A stretch of DNA of 64,000 bases from Drosophila persimilis (lineage: Eukaryota; Arthropoda; Insecta; Diptera; Drosophilidae): contig NW_020825322.1 in the NCBI RefSeq assembly GCF_003286085.1, positions 3,162,001 through 3,226,000 of the forward strand, in the 5' to 3' direction. The position numbers and the translations under genes are program-made. The notes below the pieces were generated by a model, which was not told where the DNA came from, searched no databases, and saw nothing but the letters and a program-made list of their open reading frames with translations. This document shows positions 26,587 to 39,461 of this stretch, in pieces; position 1 is the first letter of the stretch; every line of letters begins with the position of its first letter.

Positions 26587-28640
26587 CCTGCACGACTCTC
26601 GCTCTTCTCTTGGGCAGCCCCTAACGGTTTTGCTCTCGCACTCCTTTGATTTCTCGCACTCCTCTTGAGCGTGTGTGTATGCGAGTGTGAGATGAGTGTG
26701 TGTCCTCCCTCTTGTGTCTGCTTTCCCCCCCGTTCCTTTTGTTGTTGGTGGGTTTGGACGTCACTTCTGACACGCTCTACGTGCTCACGGGGCTGCGGCG
26801 TTTCCTAACCTCTTGACACCAAATCCAAATTGTTGTGCACTGTGTGTGTCGTTTCGGGGGTGGGGTAAATTGGGTGTAGAGCAAAGCAGAGCGTTGGAAA
26901 ATGTGTGTAAGTACGAGGAGATTTAATATGCAAAAAAAAAGAGAGAAACGGGGAGAGGGGCAGCTCCAGCTGCTTCTGTTAGTTTTACCGTAAATCTTGC
27001 GAATTTCCCGTTTGCCTCTGCAATTCTCTAACTGACACCCTATCCAGAGTTGTATTTATTATTTTTTACAGCTACAAATTTATCCCAATGGGGTTTCCTG
27101 GTAATGCCTCACCTTTAATAAACAGAACTTGCCTTCACCGATCTACAAATTTACACTTTTCACTCGCTGTCTCCCTTTCACACACCACACACACATCAGC
27201 GGGCACCTCAATGAACCAAACGGTTCCTGCATACACACACATCCTAACATGCAGTATGTGTGGGCGTACGCATGCCCATGTGTGGGCATGGCCTTAATTA
27301 CTCAATAAGTAGGTTGCCGTTGCCTCATGTACGCCCACATTCATGCACTTTAGTTAAACATTATTTTATTGCATGTTGGACTTGCTTTACCGCGTTTTAC
27401 ACTTTTATTTTGCACACCCTAAAAAAGCTGTTGTTTGGCGTCTCCGCCTTTATTCCTTCCTTCTTATTAATGCTGCTGCGGCCTGGGCAGCGCAATAGCA
27501 ATTTTGTTCACTTGTCTTCCTCTTCCTGCCAGCCTGCCGCAGCAGCCATGCCATCCCCCATCCTATTCTCCATCCAGCAACAAGAACAACAGTAACGGTA
27601 ACAGGCGTGCTCGCTCTCTGGCCTGGCCTGGAAACTCTCTCACTCTCTCTCTCTCTGTATGCTCCCTATGCGCGCACTGCCTTGCTGTTTTAAAAGTATA
27701 ACTGTTGTTGTTGCTGCTCCCATTATTGTTGCCTTTGTTTGTCCTATTCGCTCTCTGAATTCGCTCTTTCTCTCTCTTTCGCTTGCTCCCTCGCCCTGTG
27801 TGTGACTTCGTGAGTAGATGGGTGCATGTGTGTGCGTGTGTTTATATATCTATTGATTAAAAGTTCGCTCTGCTTCCTTATTCCTCCTTTGGCAAAGTCG
27901 TCTCGCTTCATGCCGAACCGAACACACCAACCACGCACTCGTAATTGCTGCGCCCACTTCTCCCTCATCCTTCTTCTCCTCTCTCACGGACTGCTGCATC
28001 ACCACGAAATGCAACATTTATGTAGTTTACTCTTAGGGGTTTCCATGGGCATTAAAACGAATGCAACAACGTTGCTGCATTAGTAATAGCAACAAAATCA
28101 CGCACAAACACACACAGACGACACTTACGCACACATGCACCCGCCCTCGAACTGCAGCAATAGATGTGTGTTCAAAATCACTTCAAAAACAGAACAGTGA
28201 AGGAATAAATTAAAGTTCCCCCTTATCGAGGCTTAAATGTTTATACGACATTTTTTGGTTTCCAACAATGATTCCACTAAAATCAAGCACACAACTCCCA
28301 GTTATTGGCAGGGACCACCCAAATGGGTACACAATTTTTCACAACAAACAAAGCCTCATATTCCCCCATTTCCGTCCAGTTCTCGGGGGCTTATCAAGCC
28401 CGAGTGTACCGACGAGTACACCGCATCCCGCTGATTCGAAATGATTATTACTTTTTATTCCACTTTTAAGCGACAAATCCTTGGCCTTGACATTTCTATA
28501 TTGTAAAACACGCTTTATTTGACTTATTGTTTAACTAAATGGCTTTTGTTGCTCTTGTTTCAGTGTTGTTTCGTTTGAGTTTTTTGAAAGGAAACACGAG
28601 CAGGACCTTCACATTCCGAAGACTGAGCAAAGTATGAAAA
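26587..28640. other. Upstream region of tweety, non-coding
   Basis: No coding exon is seen. CT-rich tracts on the plus strand (27620-27660, 27760-27800) are GA-rich on the minus strand, as expected for 5' UTR or first-intron sequence of the minus-strand tweety gene. The tweety transcription start probably lies here or slightly further right, but I cannot place it. Confidence 0.35.
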
Positions 28641-28657
28641 TTTTGTGTCGTTCAATT

Positions 28658-28666
28658 TGGTCACAC
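28658..28666 (+). promoter_or_regulatory. Possible Motif 1 (M1BP) element
   Basis: TGGTCACAC matches the core of the Drosophila Motif 1 promoter element, in the interval between the divergent tweety and fliI genes. A related TGGTCACCCT reads on the minus strand near 29287. Chance matches are possible. Confidence 0.3.
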
Positions 28667-29195
28667 CCTCTAGATTATGCATACGATGTTGATATGCCGT
28701 AGAGGCACGTTCAGTATTTTACAGGATAAAAACAGGAGACTCGACTAGACTCACGACCCGACTCCTCCGATTCGAAACCCCCAAAACAGGCAAGCTCTCA
28801 GTACGGTGCGTGCGCAAGTTTCCACCCTCAGTATTATTGTGCCAGGGCTGCAGTTGGTATTCGGCAATTTGCTTTGGGCATTCGCAACAGCTTTTAAGCC
28901 GCCGGGCAGATCTTGATTACAAGTTTATTGAAAATCGTAATTCGCCGTTCAAATTTGAGGAATATCAACCTTGATCAGTACGTTTTAAATTCATATATTT
29001 CGGTTAAATGCACTAACGGATTCGTTTTCCAGCCCTGGGAATTTCGAATTTCTGGTGATGGACTATTATAAAAAACTATGAAGTGAAAATATTTTGATAA
29101 TTTTATATATGAAATAAATACATTGCTTTAAGAATCTATAAATATTTTAAGTTATTTTCTGTAAATTATTCTCTGCATATTATGCGATATATACA

Positions 29196-29203
29196 TATCG
29201 ATA
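29196..29203. promoter_or_regulatory. DRE core promoter element upstream of fliI
   Basis: Perfect TATCGATA, 371 bases before the fliI start codon. It is likely part of the fliI promoter. Confidence 0.6.
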
Positions 29204-29566
29204 ACAAGTTATTTGAGGAGTTTTGCAGCACTATAGTGTTGGTTAAACTAATCGGCGTTCATCCGCACGCAGCAGCTGAGTAATCAGGGTGACCAGGCCT
29301 CAAAACTGCCTATTAAGCGATCCAATCGATGTGTACAAATTGTATGTAGTGGCAGGTTGCTGGCCACACCAATTATAGAGCTGCTCCACACCTGGCCAGA
29401 GGCCTGGCTACCACCACCACACACATCATTCAGTGGAAATAGGAATAGCTAGCAGCAATAACAAGAACAGGGCCAGGCCAGCTTGTGGCTTATCTTCGTG
29501 TCCGCCGTCGTCGCCGTCGCCCGGAGTAGTCGTTTTTTAAATCAATTTTATGTGGATTTTATCAAA

Positions 29567-32500
29567 ATGAGTGTCCTACCGTTTATACGCGGTGTTGACT
29601 TTACCAAAAATGATTTCAGTGTGAGTATATTCCCCTCCCTGTTCACTCCCCGCCCCTCGCGACCCCTCCTCCCGCTGTGTGCGTTTTTTGTGTCTTGCCA
29701 AAAACAGGTCACAAAAAAAAGTCATCTATGACGGAACGCGAGGAATTTGTCATCCCACAGCTGCACAGCTGCTTGTTTTTGTTGCCTTCTGCTGCTGCTG
29801 TATTGATGATTGATACCCATTGATGATTGATGATTGAATGTGTTCTGATTGTTGATTTTAGCAAACATTCCCCAGCTCCATGCGGCAAATGTCGCGGGTG
29901 CAATGGCTCACTCTGGACCACACACAGCTGCAAGAGGTGCCCGAGGAGCTGGGGCAGCTGCAGAAGCTGGAGCATCTCTCCCTCAATCACAATCAGCTGG
30001 AGAAGATCTTCGGCGAGCTGACGGAACTGACCTGCCTGCGCTCGCTGGATCTGAGGCACAACCAGCTGAAGAACAGCGGCATACCGCCGGAGCTGTTCCA
30101 CCTAGAGGAGCTGACCACGCTGGACCTGTCGCACAACAAGCTGAAGGAGGTGCCCGATGGCCTGGACAGGGCCAAAAATCTGATTGTTCTCAACCTGAGC
30201 CACAATCAAATCGAGTGCATACCCACCCCGCTGTTCATCCATCTGACGGATCTGCTGTTTCTGGATCTGTCGCACAATCGCCTAGAAACCTTGCCACCCC
30301 AGACGCGCCGTCTGACCAATCTGAAGACCCTCGACCTCTCGCACAATCCGCTGGAGCTGTTCCAGCTGCGCCAGCTGCCCTCCCTGCAGAGCCTCGAGGT
30401 GCTGAAGATGAGCGGCACGCAGCGGACGCTCCTCAACTTTCCCACCAGCCTGGACAGCCTGGCCAATCTCTGTGAGCTGGATCTGTCGCACAATTCGCTG
30501 CCCAAGCTGCCCGACTGCGTCTACAATGTGACCACCCTGGTGCGTCTCAATCTCAGCGACAACGAGATTAACGAGCTCAGCTCCAGCATGGAGTCCTGGC
30601 AGCGCCTCGAGTCCCTAAATCTCTGCCGCAATCAGCTAACCGCCCTGCCCGCCGCCCTCTGCAAGCTCCCGAAGCTCCGGCGACTCTTCGTAAACGACAA
30701 CAAGCTGAATTTCGAGGGCATACCCTCGGGCATTGGGAAGCTCGGTGCTCTGGAGGTCTTCTCGGCGGCCAACAATCTACTGGAGATGGTGCCCGAGGGC
30801 GTGTGCCGGTGCGGGGCCCTCAAGCAGCTGAATCTGAGCTGCAATCGCCTGATCACACTGCCCGATGCCATCCATCTGCTAGAGGGACTCGACCAGCTGG
30901 ATCTGCGCAACAATCCCGACCTGGTGATGCCCCCCAAGCCGAGTGAGGCCAGCAAGGCCACCAGCCTGGAGTTCTACAACATTGATTTCAGCCTACAGAC
31001 GCAACTCCGGTTGGCCGGAGCCGCTGTACCGCCCTCGATGCCTGCCACAGCCACGCCCAAGGACTCGACGGCGCGAAAGATACGCCTGCGACGCGGCCCA
31101 CGCTCCGATGGCGATCAGGATGCGGCCAAGGTGCTCAAGGGCATGAAGGACGTTGCCAAGGACAAGGACAACGAGGGCGAAGCCTTCGGGCTGCCGGAGG
31201 ACGGCAAGCCCGAATCGCTGAAGCCCAAACGTTGGGACGAGTCGCTGGAGAAGCCGCAGCTGGACTACTCCAAGTTCTTCGAGAAGGAGGACGGCCAGCA
31301 GCCGGGCCTGACCATCTGGGAGATCGAGAACTTTCTGCCCAACAAGATCGAGGAGGTGGTGCACGGTAAGTTCTACGAGGGCGACTGCTACATTGTGCTC
31401 AAAACGCGGTACGACGACCTGGGCAACCTCACGTGGGAGATATTCTTCTGGATCGGCAACGAGGCCACCCTCGACAAGCGTGCCTGTGCGGCCATCCATG
31501 CGGTTAATCTAAGGAACTATCTGGGAGCCCGCTGTCGGACGATTCGCGAGGAGCAGGGCGACGAGTCGGACGAGTTTCTGGCTTTGTTCGACACGGAGGT
31601 CATCTACATCGAGGGCGGGCGCACGGCCACCGGTTTCTACAACATCGAGGAGATGATACACATCACACGGCTGTACCTGGTGCATGCGTATGGGGCCACT
31701 GTACACCTGGAGCCGGTGGCTGTCACCCTGGCCTCGCTGGATCCCCGGCACGCGTTCGTCCTGGATCTGGGCAGCCGCATTCACATTTGGCTGGGCAAGA
31801 GCTCCAAGAACACGCTCAACTCGAAGGCCCGCCTCATGGCTGAGAAGATCAATAAGACGGAGCGCAAGAACAAGTGCGAGATTAATGTGGAGCGGCAGGG
31901 CGAGGAGAGCGCCGAGTTTTGGCAGGGACTGGACGTCACAGCGGAGGAGGCGGCGGCCCAGCCGCCTGAGGAGCATGTCCCCGACGACTACCAGCCGGTG
32001 CAGCCGCGCCTCTACCAGGTCCAGCTGGGCATGGGCTACCTGGAGCTGCCGCAGGTGGAGCTGCCGGAGCAGAAGCTCTGTCACACGCTCCTCAACAGCA
32101 AGCACGTCTACATCCTCGACTGCTACACGGATCTGTTCGTCTGGTTTGGCAAGAAATCCACGCGCCTGGTTCGAGCGGCGGCCGTCAAGCTCAGTCGGGA
32201 GCTGTTCAACATGATGGATCGGCCGGAGTGTGCCCTCGTGATGCGCGTCCCGGAGGGCAATGAGATGCAGATCTTCCGCACCAAGTTCCTCGGCTGGGAT
32301 GAGGTCATGGCCGTAGACTTTACGCGTACGGCCAAGTCCGTGGCCAAGACGGGGGCCAATCTCACACAGTGGGCCCGGCAGCAGGAGACGCGCACGGATC
32401 TGGCTGCCCTGTTCATGCCACGCCAGTCGGCCATGCCGCTGGCCGAGGCCGAGCAGCTGGAGGAGGAATGGAACTACGACCTGGAAATGATGGAGGCCTT

Positions 32501-33752
32501 TGTTCTCGAGAACAAGAAGTTCGTCCGCCTGCCGGAGGAGGAGCTGGGCCATTTCTACACGGGCGAGTGCTATGTGTTCCTCTGTCGCTACTGCATACCC
32601 GTCGAGGAGCCCGAAGCGGGAGAGGATACAGCGGATCCAGCAACAGCGGATGAGAGTCGGAATCCCAGCCAGCAGCAGCTGCACCAGCAGCAGCAGCAGC
32701 CCGAAGATGAGATCCAGTGCGTGGTGTATTTCTGGCAGGGTCGCAATGCCGGCAACATGGGCTGGCTGACGTTCACGTTCACGCTGCAGAAGAAGTTCAA
32801 GGCAATGTTCGGCGAGGAGCTGGAGGTGATGCGCATCTTCCAGCAGCAAGAGAACCTCAAGTTCATGTCCCACTTCAAGCGTAAGTTCATCATCCACACG
32901 GGCAAGCGCAAGGACAAGGCCGTCACGGCCGAGGGCAAGGCGCCCGTTGAGTTCTTCCATTTGCGATCGAATGGCGGGGCCCTGACCACGCGCCTCATCC
33001 AAATCAATCCGGATGCAGTGCATCTGAACTCGGCTTTCTGGTAGGTGTCAATCCCTCTTCTGCCTCTGATCGCAATCGCTGATGAAAGCTCTCTCCCAAC
33101 AGCTATATACTCCATGTGCCATTTGAAACGGAGGACGAATCGCAGTCGGGCATCGTGTACGTGTGGCTGGGCAGCAAGGCCTGCAATGAGGAGGCCAAAC
33201 TGGTCCAGGACATAGCCGAACAGATGTTCAACAGTCCTTGGGTGAGCCTGCAGGTAAGTGGTTTCCCCGCACCCCGCATTCCGCTCTCGTGATCAAAAGG
33301 ACACTAAAAGGTTCACTTGTCACTCCACGCACTCCACTTAGATCCTCAACGAGGGCGACGAGCCGGAGAACTTTTTCTGGGTGGCCCTTGGCGGCCGGAA
33401 ACCCTACGACACGGATGCGGAGTACATGAACTACACGCGGCTCTTCCGGTGCTCGAACGAGCGCGGCTACTACACGGTGGCCGAGAAGTGTGCCGATTTC
33501 TGTCAGGACGATCTGGCCGATGACGACATCATGATACTCGACAATGGGGAGCATGTCTTCCTGTGGATGGGGCCGCGGTGCAGCGAGGTGGAGGTGAAGC
33601 TCGCGTACAAGTCCGCACAGGTGTACATACAGCATATGCGGATCAAGCAGCCGGAGAGGCCGCGCAAACTGTTCCTCACGATGAAGAATAAGGAGTCGCG
33701 CCGCTTTACCAAATGCTTCCACGGATGGAGTGCCTTTAAGGTGTATATCTAA
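29567..33752 (+). CDS. fliI: Flightless I, LRR-gelsolin actin-binding protein
   Basis: Four coding exons: 29567-29620, 29862-33040, 33103-33253 and 33342-33752. The introns are GT..AG and the protein is about 1264 residues (D. melanogaster about 1256). The first short exon gives [18 protein letters not shown] and splices to [10 protein letters not shown], matching the known N-terminus. Residues about 25-390 are around sixteen leucine-rich repeats with the L..L.LS.N pattern. A basic linker with [10 protein letters not shown] follows. Residues about 490-1264 hold the gelsolin-like repeats (for example GDCYIVLKT and FFWIGNEAT in the first). The protein binds actin and remodels the cytoskeleton in flight muscle and during cellularisation. 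A Gln-rich insert ([10 protein letters not shown], near 32670-32700) lies in a gelsolin-half linker. The ends fit the family well, and the gene appears intact. Confidence 0.97.
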
Positions 33753-34244
33753 GCCTTTCGAATTGTAGAGGAGGATCCTGTGGGTGGGAAGGGGGCTTGT
33801 GGCCGCTGCCGTGACAGTGCAGCAGCCGCCGCCGGACATGACACAAATTGCAGCACACGAAACGAAAACGAAAACGACAGAGAGAACACACACACATAAC
33901 AGAAAGAGAAAGAGATAGAGATAGAGGGAAAAAGTGAAAATATCACCCAGCTAAAAAAAAAAGAAAAGGAAAAATGTTTGTACTTTTATAATGTATTTAA
34001 TTGTTTATATAATTAATGTAATTTTTTATTAGAGCACTTTCTCTCATCCCCAGCCCAATCCCAAGCCCAGCCCTTAACTAATTAGCTAACTCCAAGCCAA
34101 GTATTCGCATGCGCTACCTATATAAAAACCCCTCTATATACATACATACATATGTATATGTAAACGCAATATTTATATGCAGAGGTGAGAGAGGATTACT
34201 CCTTCGTGCTAGTCCTTTTAAAATGTTAACCTAAAGCTAGCTGT

Positions 34245-34353
34245 AATAAATCAAAACAAAACGAAACGAAAAAAAAAAACAAGAAACGGAAAGCAAAGCA
34301 TATGGTCTAACTAATTGTACAAATCTATCGTATTTATTAATCCTTCAAATAAA
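34245..34353 (+). terminator. Poly(A) signals of fliI
   Basis: AATAAA at 34245-34250 and again at 34348-34353, about 500-600 bases after the fliI stop. Which one is used cannot be told from sequence. Confidence 0.5.
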
Positions 34354-34722
34354 AGAAATTGGAACAAAACAGAGTTCGATAATGGCTGATATTCTCTTCG
34401 ACTTTGAATTAAAGAAAGGCGTTAAGGCATGAAATTTAAATTTAAGTTTGAGTGTGATCGCTGAAATCTGCACACAGGGATGATTAGATATCGTTTCCCA
34501 TGCGAAAAGCCTCCCTGTTTTTGCATAAATTTGCATCTTGTATTGGTATTTAATATTTCAAAAATACCAAATTATTTTACTTGGCACAATTCCTTTTAAG
34601 AGCTGAACCATCAGCAAACATTTTAGCAGTCGAAATTTATACTCTTTTAGCTCTTTTACTTGTAACATTAAAAATATGTGATTGTTTGATTATTCCCGCG
34701 CACTCTCGAATTCTGCACGGTA

Positions 34723-34730
34723 TATCGATA
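34723..34730. promoter_or_regulatory. DRE core promoter element of the AT-hook gene
   Basis: Perfect TATCGATA, 342 bases before the start codon at 35065. It lies left of the duplication breakpoint, so the later tandem copies do not carry it. Confidence 0.6.
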
Positions 34731-35064
34731 AATGGACATCGCGATGGGCAACTGATTTTGATGCATATGGCGCGTGTGTGCGAATGGCGAGTGTGTTTAT
34801 TTGTGTGTGTGTGTGTGTTGGCGTCGGTGTCTAGTCCGCGTTAATTTTCTTGCCGTGCAAATTGTTGAATGAAAAGGAATTTGGGTGCAAAAATATAAGA
34901 ACGACTCCGCTTAACTGTTCAAATCTCTTGCACAGGTAAGGAACGGCCATTATTTAGGCACTTCTGCAACTTGTAACCAAATGTGCCATTTCAGTGGTTA
35001 GGAGGGAACGGGAACACAACGCGACGCGACGCAACACAACGCAACGCAACACAACACACAGATT

Positions 35065-37932
35065 ATGGAGTTGTTCGACATGGTTAAAGCCACCCCACCG
35101 CCGCTACGGGTTCGGGACTCCAGCAGCTCAACTGCCAAACTGCCAGAGACACCATCGCCGCAGCCACCATCGGCGATGGCCGCCGCCGCCGCCACCTCTT
35201 CGTCGCATCATTCGGGTAAGCACAGCGTTTGGCGAGTATGGACCACCTCAAAGGATTTTGGCATGCACACGCACACGAACACGCACACCTATGCACCCTT
35301 GCACGTGCACACATTTCGATATACATATACTTATACATGCATGAATTTTATATAGACGTCGATGCATTGGACGCTTCCGTGGAGCCCTGCAAACGTTTCG
35401 TCGTCCGCCTAAAGCGCACCGTTTCCCGGGAACTAACCAAAGAGGCGGACGAGGACAAAGGACCAAAGGGCAAGGACAAGGACAAGGACAAGGATAAGGA
35501 TAACGATCATGATTCAGATGATAAGGATGGTATGGATGACGGGGACGATTCGATGCAGCATTCGATTCCGCCAAAAACCAAGGCCCAACAAAAGATGTTT
35601 GCCGATCTCCATCAGCCAGCATCCGCGTCCCAGCTGACCAAATCTGTGGTGGTGCGCCTCAAGCGTTTGACCACAACAGAAATTGAGAGTTACATTACAT
35701 CATTCCCCCCATCCCCATCCAATACAGCCATATCCACATCAACGCCCAAGTTCTCAAGCACACCTATGCCGGGGTCACGCAAACGCGGTCGCCCGAGGAA
35801 GGATCCAAATACCAGTGACGTCCCAGAGACCCCCTCGCCCCCCAAGAAGCCCAAAGTACACATCAAGGTACCGTTGGTGCAGAATAGTGGTAAAAATCGT
35901 TCACTCAAGCAAACGCTGGCCGCAACAGCGACGACCGAAGAGCAGCCCAGAACAAGCAAAGCGGCGGCACAGCTAAGAAGGCAGGAGCTGATCGATCGCT
36001 TTGGCTCCCGTTTCTTTGGCTGCATGGTAAAGCTGAATCGTGTCAAGATGCCAGACCAGCAGCTCAGGGGAAGCGTGATGCAAGGAGCAGTGTGCAAGGC
36101 CAAGAAGACACTGAAGTGCCCCACCAAGGGGCGGCCGCGGAAGTCCAACCTGTCGGTGTCTTTCAGCGAATCCGTGGAGATTTTGGGTAGCAATGAGAGC
36201 AGCACCCAGCGTCGCTCTACGCTGGGCTTGTCCACGAAGCGCAGGGGTTCGCCAAAACCAACGCGCCTTCAGCGTGTGGATGCCACTGGGAATGTGCTGG
36301 AGGATATTTTGCTTGCCACCCCAACGGGCAAGGATAAGCGCCGCTCCTGCAACGGTTCTTCCGGGTCTCCGGTGAATCGCAAGCCTAAGAGGTCGGCCAT
36401 GAGTGTCCCGGTGATGGGACTGGCCAGCCTGCGTCTCGAAGATGATCAAAAGCCCGAGAACGATGATGAAGATGAGGAGTACATTGGTAAGCGAAGATCC
36501 AGCCTGTTTTTCCTTAACTTATACTTTATCCTTTATCCAGTGCCCAACGAGCTGCCGCGCACCCAAAGAAAAAGCACTCCGGTTCCCAAGAAGCGCAAGA
36601 AGATTTCCGTGACGACGACCATCAGCGACAGTGAGACAGAGCAAGAGCTGCAGGAGCCGAAGGAGAAGCTGAAGAAGGGGGCCGGGTCCAAGTCCGGGTC
36701 CCCTCAAAAGGCACAAATGCCAGAGAAATTAACCGAAAAGAAGGAGTCACAGAAAACAGAGACGGATATGGAGACAGAAGAAAAGTTAGTAGAAAAATGC
36801 AACAGCGATAAGGATAAATATATAGTCGACGGAGAAGCAGAGAAAGTCGTGGGAGCAAATGAAAAACGAGTCGAAGGAGAAGAGAAACCAGTCGCAAATG
36901 CAGTGGAGGACCACAAAGAAAAAGAAACCGAGGCAAAGGAAGATCTCGATGCCGAAAGAACAACCATAACGAAGAATAGGGAAGAAAACGAAAACGAAAA
37001 CGACAAGGATTCCGAAGCGAATGTAAAAGCGGACGGAAACGGACACGGGGACGAAAACGTTGCCGATAAAGAAAAGGACGCCGGAGCTACCAGCTTGATT
37101 GAAGCGGAAATAGTGCCCGAAGCAGAGGTAGAAGTGAAATCGGAATTAGAACAAAAACGAGAGGTGCGCGCCGCAAACGATGAGAAAGCGGATGGAACTA
37201 ATAAGGATGAGGACCTGCTTGATTTGGTCGATGAGACTCTCTTGGATAAGCTAGTGCTGGAAGAATCGGTGAGGGAGGAACGGAAAAAAGATGATATCGG
37301 TGAAATACTGGATCTGGGTGCAACAATGGATCTGGGTGCAGCCCTGGATGTTGTGGATGGCAAAGCAGAACCACCGCTGACGGCCGAGGACGAGGAGGAT
37401 ATACTGGAAATCCAGACTTCCTTGGAGGATGTGCGTCAGCTGCATACGCCCACATCTAGTCCATGCAGGAGCGTCGTACCCCACCAGCGTTCAGCAGCAC
37501 GCATCGACTCTGGCGACTCGGAGGCTAGTTTCAAATCCTTGAGCGCAGCGACCGATACCTCCATCAACCAGGATCTCGTCGTGACACCCCCTCGTCCACT
37601 GGAAGCTGCCCCATCGCCCACATTGCCAGATGAGCTAATATCCATGCATAATTGCAACATAACCAGCATTGATCCGACTTCCAGGGGGGCTACCCCGCCG
37701 ATACCATTCTTCGCCATTGAGTCCGAGCGCCCGTCCGAGGACGATGATCTGGTTACGTTACCGGGTGAGTTGTGGCCCCCATGTTAAAGCCCCACCCCCC
37801 TCTCGCAGCAGATCGTGGTTTTAACCAAGACTTCCTCTATCCGCCACAGAGCACGACTTTCATCTGAGCTCCAGCCGACATGCCATCTCCAGGGGAACTC
37901 TGGATGACATCATGACTGCGTTAGACTCCTAA
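35065..37932 (+). CDS. Unrecognised AT-hook-like nuclear protein, ancestral copy 1
   Basis: Four exons: 35065-35215, 35356-36486, 36541-37764 and 37850-37932, giving 862 residues. The start MELFDMVKATPPP is the first ATG after the leader. Introns are 140, 54 and 85 nt; the 54-nt one has no stop and keeps the frame if retained. Two AT-hook-like motifs are visible: KRGRPRK near 193-199 and KGRPRK near 308-313. Three similar basic phrases (F-V-V-R-L-K-R, V-V-V-R-L-K-R, C-M-V-K-L-N-R) are spaced through the N-terminal half. Residues about 487-650 are almost all Glu, Lys, Asp and Ala. The protein ends with GTLDDIMTALDS. This composition suggests a chromatin or mitotic protein, but I do not recognise the family and give no function. 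It follows fliI in the same orientation and is the source of the tandem array. Confidence 0.85.
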
Positions 37933-38952
37933 GCAGCTCTGAGAAAAACTCACACAACTCATCACACTATAAAAATAGAATTTCACATAAAAACATTTAC
38001 ACACACACGCCCACAAATACACACACACACACATACACTGATCCTCTTCTGAATTCACTAAAGAATTGGCAACTTTGGTCCCGAAGGCATTTCTTTTCTT
38101 AGCTGAAACTTAGTTAACTTTTATTATTTTCTATTTTTAATAGTTAGATATGAATTTTTGCTTTTGTGTTTCTTCTGGATTTGTTGGTTGTTTTTCTTTG
38201 CTCTTTAAATGTATAAATCCTTCCCTCAAAGTTTATTAGTTGGCTAAATTTTCTTTTGTTTCTTGTGAAAAGAAAACCCTCTAGCTAATCATTAAGTTTC
38301 CTGTTTAATAATGCTTAAAGTCCCTTTTGCTTAAAACTTGAAAACTTTTCGTGGGCCTCTCCAGGACGCCGTATTTTGGATCGGCTTCTAAAGAAGCTTC
38401 CATAGCCCATACACATATTGAAATGTCGATCATTTTTCCCATCGCATGCCCTCACCCCTCGCCCCATTCCCGAGGTTTTTTATTTTATTTTTTTTTGTAG
38501 TTGTAAGTTTAATAGTTGTATAAGAGAAAAGGGGAAGCCCCTCAAGGAAAGTGGGTGCAGGGCAGGAAAGGCTTTGGGACAGTTGCGACTCTAGTCTGAT
38601 AAACACACACACACACACAGACACACACCTATGTTAGAGGGGATTTACGTTAAGCAAAATGAGGAGCAAAATTCACGACATTCGCAACACAGAATGTCAT
38701 TATGTTTTGTTAACATAATAACCGTAATGTTTAAGTTGCTTAAACATAATGTTATATATATATATATTAATTATATTCTACAGATTAAATGGTTAATTCG
38801 AAACCCCACTCACAAATGTCAAAAAAGAAAAAGCAAACAAATTCATACATTCATATATAATATATTTATATATGTATAAATCCGTGTGAAAAAACCGCAG
38901 AATAGTTGTAAGCTCGATGTATTACTAAAGAAAATAATATTCTATATGTGTA

Positions 38953-38958
38953 AATAAA
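38953..38958 (+). terminator. Poly(A) signal of the AT-hook gene, copy 1
   Basis: AATAAA about 1 kb after the stop codon, at the end of an AT-rich 3' UTR (37933-38975). The same signal is kept in copies 2, 3 and 4 (44499, about 52900 and about 61304). Beyond it, the spacer begins abruptly with less AT-rich, exon-like sequence. Confidence 0.5.
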
Positions 38959-39084
38959 GTCCTAAAAGAACATTTCGTTCTATTCAGTTTTATGGAAGAC
39001 CTACGCGAGCACTCATCTGATCCATGACGGCTCGTACGGTTTTTTCAATACTATTCAAACTGAGACGCGATCCAATCCAAATTC

Positions 39085-39291
39085 TTAAATCTGGTAGATC
39101 CTTTTCAGTGCGATATATCGCAAGTCTTCCCACAATAGTCTATGAGAACTAGGCATACTCTTCGAGTGCCGGGTAGTGAGTGTTGTAGTGAGAAACTCGA
39201 CCTCAAACTGTTTGCCATAACTCGACAGATGTCGCCGATACCATAAGCTCGTCAATTCAAGTCGAATGTCCGATGACGGACCATTCTGATC
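39085..39291 (-). pseudogene. Unassigned exon-like open frame in spacer, copy 1
   Basis: Minus-strand open frame, protein-like in composition (contains LWYRRHLSSYGKQFEVEFLT), with no ATG of its own near the start. In copies 2-4 the frame is 8 codons longer; copy 1 lost exactly 24 bases, so the frame survived. I do not recognise the protein. Confidence 0.35.
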
Positions 39292-39461
39292 TCAGACATC
39301 TGCGCTCCGCAGCCTTATTCCAGTTCAACTTTACCAGCCCCACCCAAACCCATGAATAACATTCAGCAACATGTTGTACGCACCATTTTTAATATTATTT
39401 AATAAAAAACAGAACAGTTACAGTACGGTACCATTTGGCCCAATAATAGTATCAAGATATA

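Noticed and set aside
31509-33023. 504-codon open frame on the minus strand inside fliI
   Set aside because: It is the antisense shadow of the GC-rich fliI coding exon, Leu/His/Arg-rich, with no promoter or splice sites. The plus strand is unquestionably fliI.
36704-37363. 219-codon Ser-rich minus-strand frame in the AT-hook gene (also in copies 3 and 4)
   Set aside because: It is the antisense of the Glu/Lys-rich stretch, which by composition yields Ser/Phe codons without stops.
35229-37787. Single 852-codon plus-strand frame as the gene model
   Set aside because: Its first residues (HAHAHEHAHLC and so on) fall in intron 1 and its end runs into intron 3. The spliced model gives a better start and a conserved last exon.
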